Notes under the pieces: generated by a model
Seen by the model: the letters and a program-made list of their open reading frames with translations, nothing else
Databases searched by the model: none
What the model was told of the DNA's origin: nothing
Position numbers and translations under genes: made by a program
Assembly: GCF_030815485.1 (NCBI RefSeq)
Contig: NZ_JAUSWV010000002.1
Location: forward strand, 372,001 to 436,000
Reading direction: 5' to 3'
DNA length: 64,000 nt
From: Streptomyces rishiriensis
Lineage (GTDB): Bacteria; Actinomycetota; Actinomycetes; Streptomycetales; Streptomycetaceae
In this document: positions 25,857 through 34,110 of the stretch, one piece after another
Layout of the letters: each line of letters opens with the position of its first letter
Position numbering within the stretch: the first letter of the stretch is position 1

Positions 25857-27545
25857 TCAGTACTCCGTGGGCTGGGAGAGCAGGTAGGCCTTGAGGAAGG
25901 CGAACTTGGCGTCGCTGTCGGCCGCGGGGAGGGTCGCGAAGGCGTCGCCGAGTTCCATGGCGAGGGGTTTGGTGGCGCGCATGGCGGGCCACGGCGGCAG
26001 GGCGGGGCCGTTGGGGTTTCCGGTGGCGGCAAAACGGGCCACGTACGAGGACGTCGTATCGGCGATCGCGTAATCCTCGGCGGTCCAGGGCCGGTCGGTG
26101 CCGTACAGGTTCCCGAAGAGGTAGTACTTCTCCGCGCCGTGGTAGGCACCCGCGCCGTCCGCCGGCTCGATCGCGTTGGTGGTGTCCGTGCCCGGGGGCG
26201 CGTGCGTCCACCAGTAGTTGTAGAGGGGGCTGCGGTTGCCGGCGGTGTCCCGGAACTGCGTGCCCCACAGGAAGGTGGAGACGCGTTCCTCGTCGCGTGC
26301 GTAGTTGTTGTACTGGGCGGCCGCCTCCGCGTCGGCGGTGGCCGGATAGAGCTTCAGGAAGCCGGCTGCCCGGTCGCCGAAGGTGGTGGCCGCGTACTCC
26401 CGGAACTGCGCCACCGTCATCGCGAGCGTCGGTGAAGCGCCGTTCTCGTCCCTGTTGTTGCCGGTGAGGACCGGGATGTCGTACTCGGTGCCGGACTCCA
26501 TGGCGTCGGTGTACGTGGTCGGCAGCACGTACCCGTCCAGGACGTTGCCGAAGTCGGTGCCGGTGCTCGGGGCGCCGGGCGCGTACACCTTGGAGACGAT
26601 CTCGTCGGCGCTCAGCGCGCGCAGGTCGGCCAGGGACGAGGCGCCCATGTAGGCGGCGAACGCGCTGCCGTTCGCTTCGGCGGCGGCCAACGAGTCGTAA
26701 CCGCCCGCCACATGACCGAGTGCCGGGTCCTTGGTGTACTGCACCCCGGCCGCGAGCAGCCCCCGGTGGAACAGACCCCGGGCGAGCTTCGAGATCATCA
26801 GGATGTTCACGAACGACGAGCCGTGCGACCAGCCGGCCAGGGTGACGCGTTCCGGGTCCCCTCCGAACGCGGCGATGTTGCGCCGGATCCACCGCAGCGC
26901 GGCCACCGTGTCCAGGACGCCCCAGTTGCCGGAGCCGCCGTGGCCGGTCTCGGCGCTCAGCTCGGGGTGGACGAGGCCGCCGAAGGCACCGACGCGGTGG
27001 TTGAAGGTGACCACGACCACGCCCTTGGCGGCGAGCGCCGCACCGTCGTAGACCGGCTGGGAGGCCCACATGGCGCTGTTGCGGCCGCCGTAGATCCAGA
27101 CGAGGACCGGGCGCCGGGCCTTCGCATCCGCCTCCGGTGTCCAGACGTTGAGGTTCAGGCAGTCTTCGCTGAGCGGCGGCACCTTGCCCGCGTCGATGCC
27201 CGTAACGGGCTGGGGACAGGCGGCACCCCACGTGTCCGCCTTGCGTATCCCTGTCCAGGACGGTGCCGGTCGCGGTGCGCGCCAGCGGTTCTGACCGGCG
27301 GTGGAGGCCGCGTAGCGGATGCCCTTGTAAACGGTGACGCCGTCGAGGGCCGCAGGGACACCGGTGACGAGGCCGGACCGGGTCCGCACGGGCCGTTCGG
27401 CGGCGGCCCGGACGGCGGCCGAGGCGGGAGCGGCGTCCAGGGTGCCGATCAGTGAGGCACCGGTCGTCGCTCCGACGGCACCGAGGAAGCCGCGGCGGCC
27501 CAGCGGCGTGGAGTGATGGGGCGGCGGAACATCTCGCCAGTTCAA
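25857..27545 (-). CDS. Carboxylesterase type B, Tat-exported
   Basis: A 562-residue esterase. The N-terminus has a twin-arginine signal (LGRRGFLGAVGATTG, cleavage near APASA). Family motifs: EDCLNLNVWTP, VLVWIYGGRNSAMW (oxyanion hole), GNWGVLDTVAALRWIRRNI, and nucleophile elbow AGWSHGSS, where Glu-Ser-Ala of the usual GESAG is replaced by Trp-Ser-His. The Glu is in NNRDENGASP and the His in YHGAEKYYLFG. I chose a TTG at 27545 because AGGGAG lies 5 bases upstream; an ATG at 27584 without such a site is the alternative. Coupled to the downstream tannase-like gene. Confidence 0.88.
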   Translation of the reverse strand: MNWRDVPPPHHSTPLGRRGFLGAVGATTGASLIGTLDAAPASAAVRAAAERPVRTRSGLVTGVPAALDGVTVYKGIRYAASTAGQNRWRAPRPAPSWTGIRKADTWGAACPQPVTGIDAGKVPPLSEDCLNLNVWTPEADAKARRPVLVWIYGGRNSAMWASQPVYDGAALAAKGVVVVTFNHRVGAFGGLVHPELSAETGHGGSGNWGVLDTVAALRWIRRNIAAFGGDPERVTLAGWSHGSSFVNILMISKLARGLFHRGLLAAGVQYTKDPALGHVAGGYDSLAAAEANGSAFAAYMGASSLADLRALSADEIVSKVYAPGAPSTGTDFGNVLDGYVLPTTYTDAMESGTEYDIPVLTGNNRDENGASPTLAMTVAQFREYAATTFGDRAAGFLKLYPATADAEAAAQYNNYARDEERVSTFLWGTQFRDTAGNRSPLYNYWWTHAPPGTDTTNAIEPADGAGAYHGAEKYYLFGNLYGTDRPWTAEDYAIADTTSSYVARFAATGNPNGPALPPWPAMRATKPLAMELGDAFATLPAADSDAKFAFLKAYLLSQPTEY

Positions 27546-27949
27546 GAATTCTCCCTGGTGAAAGGGGAAGGCGCCTTCGTGCATGACTCGGCGCCCGTCC
27601 CCGGGTCTGATTCGTCTCCAGCCGGCCGGGCTCGGGAAGGCTGCCTCATGCTGTGCCCCGTGTCCCGGGCGTCACAACCGGCCGGGTACGCACTCACAGG
27701 TCCCGCCCTGCACGATGAGATTGCGTTCCGCGCAGGTTGACAGTGCCAGGGGGCCTACATCCTGGTAACTCCAGAACACGATCAGCCGCGGTCGGTCGAC
27801 ATGGGCGGCCCACCGAACGGGAGCTTCCGCGCGCGGTCATGCTCCGCTGCTGAGGTGACCGCACACCTTCGCCGTGGTGGGGCGGGGCCATGGATGCCAA
27901 CTGTCCGGCCGGTGATCCCCCGCGCGGGCCCCGCTGCACACGACGTGGA
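27546..27949. other. Intergenic region between esterase operon and FGE gene
   Basis: About 400 bases. It probably holds the esterase promoter. A minus-strand piece reads RLIVFWSYQDVGPLALSTC and may be a relic of an unknown gene. No other support for genes. Confidence 0.35.
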
Positions 27950-28624
27950 TCAACGCGCGACGGAACGCGCGACGCGAAACCCCACGTCGTCGACCTGGAA
28001 AGTCGGGTGGCTGCGGCGTCGCGCGGAAGCCCGGCAACTCCAGTGCTCATCGAACCAACCACCGCCACGGAGCACCCGGTAGGCGCCATAGACCTCGGCG
28101 TCGTAGACGTCCCAGCACCAGTCCCAGACGTTGCCGAGCATGTCGTAAAGCCCCCAGGAGTTGGGGCGCTTGCCGCCCACCTCGTGGATGCGCTCGTGTG
28201 AGTTTCCGCGGTACCAGGCGATCTCGTCGAGCTCCCCGTAGCGCGGCCCGGTCGCCCCGGCACGGCAGGCGTGCTCCCACTCAGCTTCGGTCGGCAATCG
28301 ATACCCGTCGGCGGACGCGTCCCACTCGATGACTTCGGCCTCGGCACGGATGCGGTACGCGGGCGTGAGGCCGGCGCACTGCGACAGGGCGTTGCAGAAC
28401 CGCGTCGCGTCCCACCAGGAGACGCACTCGACCGGCAACTGGTCGCCAACGCTGGTACTCGGCCGCTGGCCTGTGATCTGTGCATACAACGCCTGGGTGA
28501 CCGGCCATGCCGTGAGCTGGTAGGGCGCAATCTCAATTGACCAACTGCGCTGTGTCCGCCGGTCCGACAGCGTCACCTGCCCCGGCGGGATGGCGACCAT
28601 CTCGTTCCCCATCATCAGGTCCAT
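27950..28624 (-). CDS. Formylglycine-generating-enzyme (FGE/SUMF1) domain protein
   Basis: A 224-residue protein consisting almost only of the FGE-sulfatase fold. Order of motifs: MVAIPPGQVTLSDRR, PYQLTAWPVTQALYA, LPVECVSWWDATRFCNAL, GYRLPTEAEWEHACRAG, GLYDMLGNVWDWCWDVY, RVLRGGGWFDE and DDVGFRVARS. True FGEs use a pair of C-terminal cysteines for copper binding; here they are not clearly placed, so it may modify another substrate or be non-enzymatic. No sulfatase gene is seen nearby. The ATG at 28624 is chosen; a TTG at 28630 overlaps the stop of the preceding mini-ORF. Confidence 0.85.
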   Translation of the reverse strand: MDLMMGNEMVAIPPGQVTLSDRRTQRSWSIEIAPYQLTAWPVTQALYAQITGQRPSTSVGDQLPVECVSWWDATRFCNALSQCAGLTPAYRIRAEAEVIEWDASADGYRLPTEAEWEHACRAGATGPRYGELDEIAWYRGNSHERIHEVGGKRPNSWGLYDMLGNVWDWCWDVYDAEVYGAYRVLRGGGWFDEHWSCRASARRRSHPTFQVDDVGFRVARSVAR

Positions 28625-28626
28625 GA

Positions 28627-28725
28627 TCAAGAGATCCTAACGAGACCTGTCAGAGCGAGCAGCTCGGCCAGGTCCTCGAGTCGCTGTGGGGTGAGGCGTC
28701 GCTTCAGGTCTGTGGCCAGGGCCAC
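28627..28725 (-). CDS. 32-residue mini-ORF upstream of FGE gene
   Basis: A GTG at 28725, preceded by GGAAGAGGA, opens a 33-codon frame encoding an amphipathic peptide (DLKRRLTPQRLEDLAELLAL). Its TGA overlaps a TTG at the start of the FGE frame (TTGA), suggesting translational coupling. The same frame is open about 50 codons upstream without a start, so it could be the tail of a lost gene. Confidence 0.35.
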   Translation of the reverse strand: MALATDLKRRLTPQRLEDLAELLALTGLVRIS

Positions 28726-28871
28726 CGGGTCCTCTTCCGGGGCAGTGGCGTCGGAACGGCTGGCAGCCTGGCGTTGGGAAGCAATGGCTGCGGATCCCGC
28801 AGGGGTGCTTACCGGATCAGCATTCTTCGATTTCCGTGCGGACTCGCTTCTCTGTTCGCCCGCGGCGCCGG

Positions 28872-30311
28872 CTACTTCACGGGCACGAGCGGTAAAGCGG
28901 TGAACCGGTCAGAGGGTGGGATGGGCGGGAGGCTGAACGTCGGGATGGTCAGCGGCGACTGCGACGCCTCCGGCCATACGCCCGGCTCACCGGGCACCGT
29001 CGGCAACGGTGGCAGATCGCTGCGCGATGGTGAGACGACGGCGTGGACGAGAACGCTCGCCAACAGGATCAGAAACACCCCGATCAGTGTCGTCTTGATC
29101 TTGAAGCGCAGGAACGCCTTGGTGAGTCGAGGCGGTTCCACCGACACGGCCCGCTCGGGGGCCGCGCCGTGGACCGCGCGCATGGCCTCCTGCAAGGTTT
29201 CGGCCAGTTCGGGGAGGTTGCGCAGAAGACCTGCGGCCGGGGCCCGTTCGCTCACAGCCGGCCGGTGGACGCTGTCCGGATCGACGTCGCAGCCCAGGGC
29301 CGCCAGCCGAACCCGCAGAGGCGGGTGACTGCCGAGCCCGCCGTCCTCCCAAGCTGTATCCGGTTCCCAGGCGCCCTGGCCGTCCTCGAAGGGCACACCC
29401 ACCGGCTCGGTGATCCGGTCCGCGAAATCCCGGAAGACACCGTCGGGAAGCATCAGCCGGCGAAGGGCCCCGGAGCCGTTCTTGCCAGCCTTCGATGCTG
29501 TCGGATCCGTCGGCCGGGACCGGCCCCCGGTGAACTCGTCCCACAGCGGAGCGAGTGCATGCACGGTCCGCAGCGCCTGCGCGAGCGTGTGTGCCCCGGC
29601 GATCGCGGCCGCCGCGGCGTCCGCCTCGAGTTCCTGGCTGCGCCGAACGGCCAGGGTGTGGCGCAGGTACATTCCGTTGTATGCCGAGACAAGCTTCAGG
29701 AGAAGTCGCACCGGCGGTTTGAGGCTGGTCTGATCCGTCTCCAGGACCTCCAGGTAGCGGACCGTGCGTGCCAAAGCGACGCTGCCGCGATGGCTGACGG
29801 CGGCAAGGCGGGTGTGCCGGCGCGCGTAGTGCCCCAGTTCGTGGCACAGAACGGCCCGCAGCTCGTCACTGGTGAGCCCGAGGAGCAGGGGTAGGCCCAG
29901 ATCGAGGGTTCGAGCGCCTCCGACCAGGCCCAGGAGCCTGCTGCGCTCGCCTGCGTGGGCATTGACGGTGTCGGCCAGGCGCAGCGTCGTGGGTGCGGGG
30001 GTGTTCAGCTCGTCTGCGAGTCGCAGCGTGAGCGCCCAGAGTTCGGGCTGCTGTCGCGGGGTCAACGCGATGCGGATGCCTTCCGCCCCGACGGCTGACG
30101 TCCTGGCGAGCAGCCCGTAGGCCAGGGTGGAGACGGAGATCACGGTGAGCGATCCCAGCAGGGCGACCTGCCAGGTCCTCGTGGTCAGGACGACGATGAT
30201 CAGCAGGAGTTGGGCGCTCAGCACGGCGAGTGCAAGCAGCTGGACTCCGGCCAGCAGGGCACAGCCGAGCAGTGCGCGTGACAAGGTCGCCCCCGGCATC
30301 TGCTCTCTCAC
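28872..30311 (-). CDS. M48-family zinc metalloprotease, membrane-bound
   Basis: A 479-residue protein. Two or three N-terminal hydrophobic segments (LLGCALLAGVQLLALAVL; LLIIVVLTTR; VALLGSLTVISVS) precede the protease domain. The zinc site is LCHELGHYARRH (HExxH) with the third ligand in SQELEADAAAAAIAG. A late transmembrane helix (TLIGVFLILLASVLVHAVV) precedes a Pro-rich tail. It resembles HtpX/Ste24-like integral membrane proteases. The GTG start overlaps the stop of the sigma gene (GTGA). Membrane quality control, or cleavage of a regulator of the neighbouring sigma factor, are possible roles; the latter is inference. Confidence 0.88.
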   Translation of the reverse strand: MREQMPGATLSRALLGCALLAGVQLLALAVLSAQLLLIIVVLTTRTWQVALLGSLTVISVSTLAYGLLARTSAVGAEGIRIALTPRQQPELWALTLRLADELNTPAPTTLRLADTVNAHAGERSRLLGLVGGARTLDLGLPLLLGLTSDELRAVLCHELGHYARRHTRLAAVSHRGSVALARTVRYLEVLETDQTSLKPPVRLLLKLVSAYNGMYLRHTLAVRRSQELEADAAAAAIAGAHTLAQALRTVHALAPLWDEFTGGRSRPTDPTASKAGKNGSGALRRLMLPDGVFRDFADRITEPVGVPFEDGQGAWEPDTAWEDGGLGSHPPLRVRLAALGCDVDPDSVHRPAVSERAPAAGLLRNLPELAETLQEAMRAVHGAAPERAVSVEPPRLTKAFLRFKIKTTLIGVFLILLASVLVHAVVSPSRSDLPPLPTVPGEPGVWPEASQSPLTIPTFSLPPIPPSDRFTALPLVPVK

Positions 30312-31054
30312 TTGCGCCTCGCGCCTTCTGGTCCACGGTCGGCAAGAGCTGTCCGAGCCTGCTCCAGTGCGTTCTCGTCCTGCCGGAGGGCGGAGCCGAG
30401 CCAGGATTCGGTGGCGTTCAGAACCCCGGTGAACAGGTCCTCACGCGCGGAGGCGCCGGTTCCGACGAGCGGCACCTCGCTCAGCGGCTCGGCGTCCGCG
30501 TCGAGGCCGAGCATGCGCCGAAGGTTTTCGCGTCCCTTGCGCAAGTTCCCTCGCGCCGTGGAGGCCGCGATGTTCAGATCGTCGGCGATTTCCTCGTGCG
30601 TCATCGCGTAGAGGCTGTACATGACCAGCACCATCCGCTGGCGTGGCGGCAGGGCGGCCATCGCGGTGAGCACCCGTCGGGCCTGCGCCGTCTCATGGGG
30701 TTGCGCCTGGCAGGGCACGGGCACGTCCAAGGCCGCGCGCTTGGCCCTGAGGCGCAGACGCAGCGTGCGCCACAGTTTTCTCCGCATCACCAGACTTACC
30801 CACGCGGTTGGCTGCTCGTAGCCGCTGACCCGGTTCCAGTTTTCCAGCGCCGCGAGGAAGGCGTCCTGGATGGCGTCTTCCGCGTCCTGATAGTTGCCGC
30901 ACAACATCAACGCCCGAGCCAGCAGGGCCGGATAGTGAGCCGCGAAGAAGGCCTCGAAGTCGACGGGAAAGACTTCGTTGGCCGGTGCCCCGTCGTCGGC
31001 CCGCCGTGCGGGTTCGGGCACACCGGTCCGGGCGCTGTCCGTCCCGCCGCTCAT
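30308..31054 (-). CDS. ECF-type RNA polymerase sigma factor
   Basis: A 248-residue sigma factor. Region 2 at residues about 30-95 (FFAAHYPALLARALMLCGNYQDAEDAIQDAFLAAL, then AWVSLVMRRKLWRTLRLR), region 4 at about 120-180 (AALPPRQRMVLVMYSLYAMTHEEIADDLNIAASTARGNLRKGRENL). This is the SigE-like ECF pattern of actinomycetes. A C-terminal extension of about 55 residues follows. The ATG at 31054 has GGAAGGGA upstream and overlaps the stop of the small membrane protein (ATGA). No anti-sigma gene with a zinc motif is seen; the flanking coupled membrane proteins may fill that role. Confidence 0.88.
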   Translation of the reverse strand: MSGGTDSARTGVPEPARRADDGAPANEVFPVDFEAFFAAHYPALLARALMLCGNYQDAEDAIQDAFLAALENWNRVSGYEQPTAWVSLVMRRKLWRTLRLRLRAKRAALDVPVPCQAQPHETAQARRVLTAMAALPPRQRMVLVMYSLYAMTHEEIADDLNIAASTARGNLRKGRENLRRMLGLDADAEPLSEVPLVGTGASAREDLFTGVLNATESWLGSALRQDENALEQARTALADRGPEGARRK

Positions 31055-31287
31055 GGTGCCTTCCCTTCCTGATCGTTGTACGCGGTCCGGCCATCGCCCT
31101 GCACACTCAGGACGCCTCCGTCCGGGCGGCGTTCCTCCAAGCGGACGTCGTGTCCCGCCAGGCACAGCGCAGCGAGCAGCAGCCGCCCCCGCTGGCGTTC
31201 ACGGGTCACCTCCCGGCGCCAGGCGACCACCTGAAGGGCGATTTTGACCGTAGCGGCCAGCGCCGCGAGCACTACCGATTCCCACAT
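31051..31287 (-). CDS. Small membrane protein upstream of ECF sigma factor
   Basis: A 78-residue protein from ATG 31287 (GGGAG upstream). One N-terminal transmembrane helix (WESVVLAALAATVKIALQVV) followed by a basic cytoplasmic part (WRREVTRERQRGRLLLAAL) and an acidic end. Its TGA overlaps the ATG of the sigma gene, the first of two successive overlaps in a three-gene operon. No family recognised. It could tether or inhibit the sigma factor; this is inference from position only. Confidence 0.7.
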   Translation of the reverse strand: MWESVVLAALAATVKIALQVVAWRREVTRERQRGRLLLAALCLAGHDVRLEERRPDGGVLSVQGDGRTAYNDQEGKAP

Positions 31288-31633
31288 ATCCGACCATCTC
31301 CCTTGGCGGCCACGTAACGTCAGCAGATGCCCTGCCGACCGCATCACCTCTCAACACCCGTGGCAGCGGACCGCGTTTACCCGTCGACCGAATTTCTTTC
31401 AGTCAGTCGGCGACGCTTCATCGGGTGGCCGGCGGTGTGGGGCCGGGGGTGGCCGGTGCCGTTGACGGGCTGATCAGGGCCCGCAAGGGACGGACGTGGA
31501 AGTGCTCGACTCAGGTGTCGTGGCCTCGACCGCACAGTCCACGGGCAAGGATCTCGTTGAAGCAGCTTGCCCTCTTCCGGACAAATGGCCGGCATCGAGG
31601 GGCCGTAGCGACGGAGCCGGATGTACCCGCCGA
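31288..31633. other. Intergenic region upstream of the ECF operon
   Basis: Holds the promoter region of the small-protein/sigma/protease operon. No supported gene. Confidence 0.4.
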
Positions 31634-31960
31634 GCGCTGACACCGATACATGCGCTGGACGGCAGGCAGATCGGAACGCTGGAAGATTTCTGGCGTGTCA
31701 TCGGCGAGGTCATCAACGGTCCCGGGGGCTGCCTCGGTCGGAACCTCGAAGCCTTCGCCGACTGCCTCACCGGCGGCCTGGGAGCGCCCGACGATGAGGA
31801 TCGCGTGGGTGAGTGGCGCGAGCACCAGGTGTTGCGTCAGCGTCTCGGCCATTCGGAGACAGCTCGCCAGCTGGAGATCCGGGCTGTCACGCTGTCCTCC
31901 CACAGATCGCCCTTCTGTGGGCGCCGATCTTGCCGCCGCACGAGGGCGCGGCCGCCGCGC
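31634..31960 (+). pseudogene. Barstar-family relic
   Basis: The plus strand reads HALDGRQIGTLEDFWRVIGE, VINGPGGCLGRNLEAFADCL and RLGHSETARQL, matching barstar-like RNase inhibitors. A frameshift then moves the end (RCPPTDRPSVGADLAAARG) to another frame, and no clear start or ribosome binding site is present. Not functional as it stands. No ribonuclease partner is seen. Confidence 0.55.
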
Positions 31961-32080
31961 CACTCGATCCATCGGTCGTCGTCCAGAATGCTGTCGGGAT
32001 CCCGGATGCCCGCGCCCTTGAGGACCACCATTACATCGTGATCGCTGTAGGCGGTGCCGAGAGTCTCATCCCGGCCCAGG
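31943..32080 (-). pseudogene. Relic of a conserved Streptomyces hypothetical protein
   Basis: The minus strand contains LGTAYSDHDVMVVLKGAG and DDDRWIEWRGGRA, typical of a small Streptomyces hypothetical family. Both flanks are degenerate. It overlaps the end of the barstar relic in opposite orientation. Confidence 0.35.
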
Positions 32081-32166
32081 GAGTGCACGGCGCCCCTCCG
32101 GCCGTGCCTTGCCGGAGAGTGGACGGGCATCCACCTCCGGCCCTGACGACAGGTCAGCAGCGCCGG

Positions 32167-32643
32167 TTACCAGGTGGCGCCGGCGGGCTCCTCGATGGTG
32201 GTGTTGATGCGGTTGAAGAAGTTGGTGAGGCTGATCATCAGGATGATCGCGGAGAGCTGCTCCTCATTGAAGTGGTCTGCGGCCTCGTTCCACACCTCGT
32301 CCGGGACGGCCTTGCCGGAGCGGTCGGCGATCCGGGTGGCGGCCTCGGTCAGGGCCAGGGCCGCGCGCTCCTCGTCCGTGAAGAACGGCGCCTCGCGCCA
32401 GGCGGCCACGGCATGCAGGCGTTCGTCGCTCTCGCCGTGCTTCTTCGCGCCCGCCACACCGGCGAACACGCAGGCGCTGCAGCCGTTGATCTGGCTGGCC
32501 CGCAGGTGGACCAGCTCCAGGGTCTGCGGGGAGACGCCGCCCTGGTACATGGCCTTGTAGATGTTCTGGATGCCCTTCATGGCGTCCGGCAGGACCAGGG
32601 CGGGGTTCTTCATCCGGGCAGTGGGGGTGATCGCGGCGTTCAT
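32167..32643 (-). CDS. Carboxymuconolactone decarboxylase/AhpD-family protein
   Basis: A 158-residue helical protein of the AhpD-like fold. The redox motif is ASQINGCSACVFAGVAGAKK (CxxC with the following His-like region), followed by ERLHAVAAWREAPFFTDEERAALALTEAAT, the canonical CMD family sequence. It probably acts as a peroxidatic or alkylhydroperoxidase-like enzyme. The ATG at 32643 follows GAGGAGAG. Its promoter region contains an exact ECF41-type recognition sequence, and the sigma factor gene is divergent and adjacent. Confidence 0.9.
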   Translation of the reverse strand: MNAAITPTARMKNPALVLPDAMKGIQNIYKAMYQGGVSPQTLELVHLRASQINGCSACVFAGVAGAKKHGESDERLHAVAAWREAPFFTDEERAALALTEAATRIADRSGKAVPDEVWNEAADHFNEEQLSAIILMISLTNFFNRINTTIEEPAGATW

Positions 32644-32685
32644 CCGATGCTCTCCTCGTGATCCGTTAGCGTCTGTCACTGGATC

Positions 32686-32712
32686 GACGGATACGGACAC
32701 GGGGGTGTGACA
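32686..32712 (-). promoter_or_regulatory. ECF41-type promoter for the CMD gene
   Basis: On the minus strand TGTCACA (32712-32706) and CGTC (32689-32686) are separated by 16 bases, the consensus published for ECF41 promoters. It points to the carboxymuconolactone decarboxylase gene 43 bases downstream. The -35 element overlaps the start codon region of the sigma gene itself. Confidence 0.75.
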
Positions 32713-33597
32713 GTGAGCGAGAACTTTCTTCTGGCCGACCAGTTCGAGGCGGAGCGGCCCGCGCTGCGGGCGGTGGCCTACCGGATGCTGGGGTCGCTCG
32801 CCGAGGCGGAGGACGCCGTCCAGGAGGCGTGGTTCAAGCTCAGTCGCACCGATGTGAGTGACGTGAACAACCTGGGGGCCTGGCTCACCACGGTGGTGGG
32901 CCGGATATGCCTGGACATGCTGCGCTCGCGTACCTCGCGACGCGAGGATCCGCTGCCCGAGCAGGACGGGTCAATCCGGCTGCCGGACCCGGTGGTGACC
33001 GCGCTGGCCCGCGTCGACCCCGAGCGGGAGATCCTGATCGCGGATTCGGTGGGTATCGCACTCATGATCGTGCTGCAGACCCTCGCCCCGGCCGAGCGAC
33101 TCGCCTTCGTCCTGCACGACATGTTCGACCTGCCCTTCGACGACATCGCCCCCATCCTCGGCCGGACGACGGTCTCCACCCGGCAGCTCGCCAGCCGCGC
33201 CCGCCGCCGGGTCCAGGGTGCCGCCCCTGCGGCCGACACGGACCTCGCCCGCAAGCGCGATGTCGTGGACGCCTTCCTGACCGCCTCTCGCGGCGGCGAC
33301 TTCGAAGCGCTCCTGGCGGTCCTCGACCCCGAGGTTGTCGCGCGCTCCGACGGCGGCACGCGCGTCCCGAGCATCCTGCGACGCGGCGCGTCCGACGTGG
33401 CGTCCCAGGCAATCACCTTCGCTCGCTTCGCGGCGGACGCACGCCTCGTCCTGATCAACGGCACGCCCGGGGTTGTCTCGTTCGCCGAGGGCCGACTGCT
33501 GTCCGTCATGTCGTTCACCATCCGGGACGGCCGCATCACCGGACTCGACATCCTCAGCGATCCTGACCGTCTGGCCACTCTCCGCCTGACCATCTGA
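32707..33597 (+). CDS. ECF41-type sigma factor with C-terminal SnoaL-like domain
   Basis: A 296-residue sigma factor. Region 2 (FEAERPALRAVAYRMLGSLAEAEDAVQEAWFKL), linker with GAWLTTVVGRICLDMLRSR, region 4 (TLAPAERLAFVLHDMFDLPFDDIAPILGRT) and a C-terminal NTF2/SnoaL-like domain (VDAFLTASRGGDFEALLAVLDPEV; DGRITGLDILSDPDRL). The C-terminal NPDRL-like motif (here SDPDRL) is known in ECF41 and tunes activity without an anti-sigma factor. The adjacent carboxymuconolactone decarboxylase gene is the usual ECF41 target. GTG start at 32707; a second GTG at 32713 is possible. Confidence 0.9.
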   Translation: MTVSENFLLADQFEAERPALRAVAYRMLGSLAEAEDAVQEAWFKLSRTDVSDVNNLGAWLTTVVGRICLDMLRSRTSRREDPLPEQDGSIRLPDPVVTALARVDPEREILIADSVGIALMIVLQTLAPAERLAFVLHDMFDLPFDDIAPILGRTTVSTRQLASRARRRVQGAAPAADTDLARKRDVVDAFLTASRGGDFEALLAVLDPEVVARSDGGTRVPSILRRGASDVASQAITFARFAADARLVLINGTPGVVSFAEGRLLSVMSFTIRDGRITGLDILSDPDRLATLRLTI

Positions 33598-33615
33598 CCA
33601 TCTGACCATCTGACC
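33586..33615. repeat. 9-bp tandem repeat across the ECF41 stop codon
   Basis: The unit CTGACCATC is repeated about 3.3 times from 33586 to 33615; the TGA stop (33595-33597) lies in the second unit. Confidence 0.6.
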
Positions 33616-33757
33616 CCGTGACCGATGCCGGCTACCCCGGGCGGGTGGTGTCCTTGGCGGTGAGGTCGCCGGTGACGCGGTACTCGGTGTCGGAGCGGGG
33701 CTCGACCGCGGTCGTGCGGAAGGTGTTGTCGGGGCGGTGGCCGACCCTCCAGCGCCC

Positions 33758-33900
33758 GACCTGGCGCTCCCGACATCCGCGCCGCCGTCATCTCCAAAGC
33801 CCGCATCAACATGCACCGCAAACTCACCGACATGGCCAGGATGACCGGCCCGTACCCGCTCGCCGTACTCTCCGACTGCCTCGTCTACCCCTCTCCCCCC
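33758..33900 (+). pseudogene. Relic of a plasmid/telomere-associated type protein
   Basis: The plus strand reads PDIRAAVISKARINMHRKL and MARMTGPYPLAVLSDCLVYP, a sequence type I associate with long C-terminal regions of actinobacterial mobile-element proteins (Tap-like). No other part is present. Family assignment is tentative. Confidence 0.35.
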
Positions 33901-34110
33901 GATCACGCCCCGACAGCCACGAGCCGCGCCCAAGGCCGCCCTTCTCGAAGGCGCGCCACCATGGAACACCGGCCACTTCCGCGACGACGGTGCCCTGCGA
34001 CCGCAGCGGGGCGACTGCCACTGTCAGACCCAGGTGGCAGCATCACCCAAGTGAACGCCCCTGAGGCGTCCTCAACTCACCTCCGCAGCAAACGAAGAGG
34101 AGCATTCCCC

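Noticed and set aside
23882..25894. A 670-codon plus-strand frame opposite the tannase-like gene
   Set aside because: It is the Val/Gly-rich antisense shadow of a well supported gene in high-GC DNA; no motif is recognisable.
24095..26149. A longer frame extending the tannase-like gene to 26149
   Set aside because: The extra 98 residues are Pro/Thr/Ser-rich shadow sequence of the upstream carboxylesterase; the signal peptide begins at the ATG at 25855.
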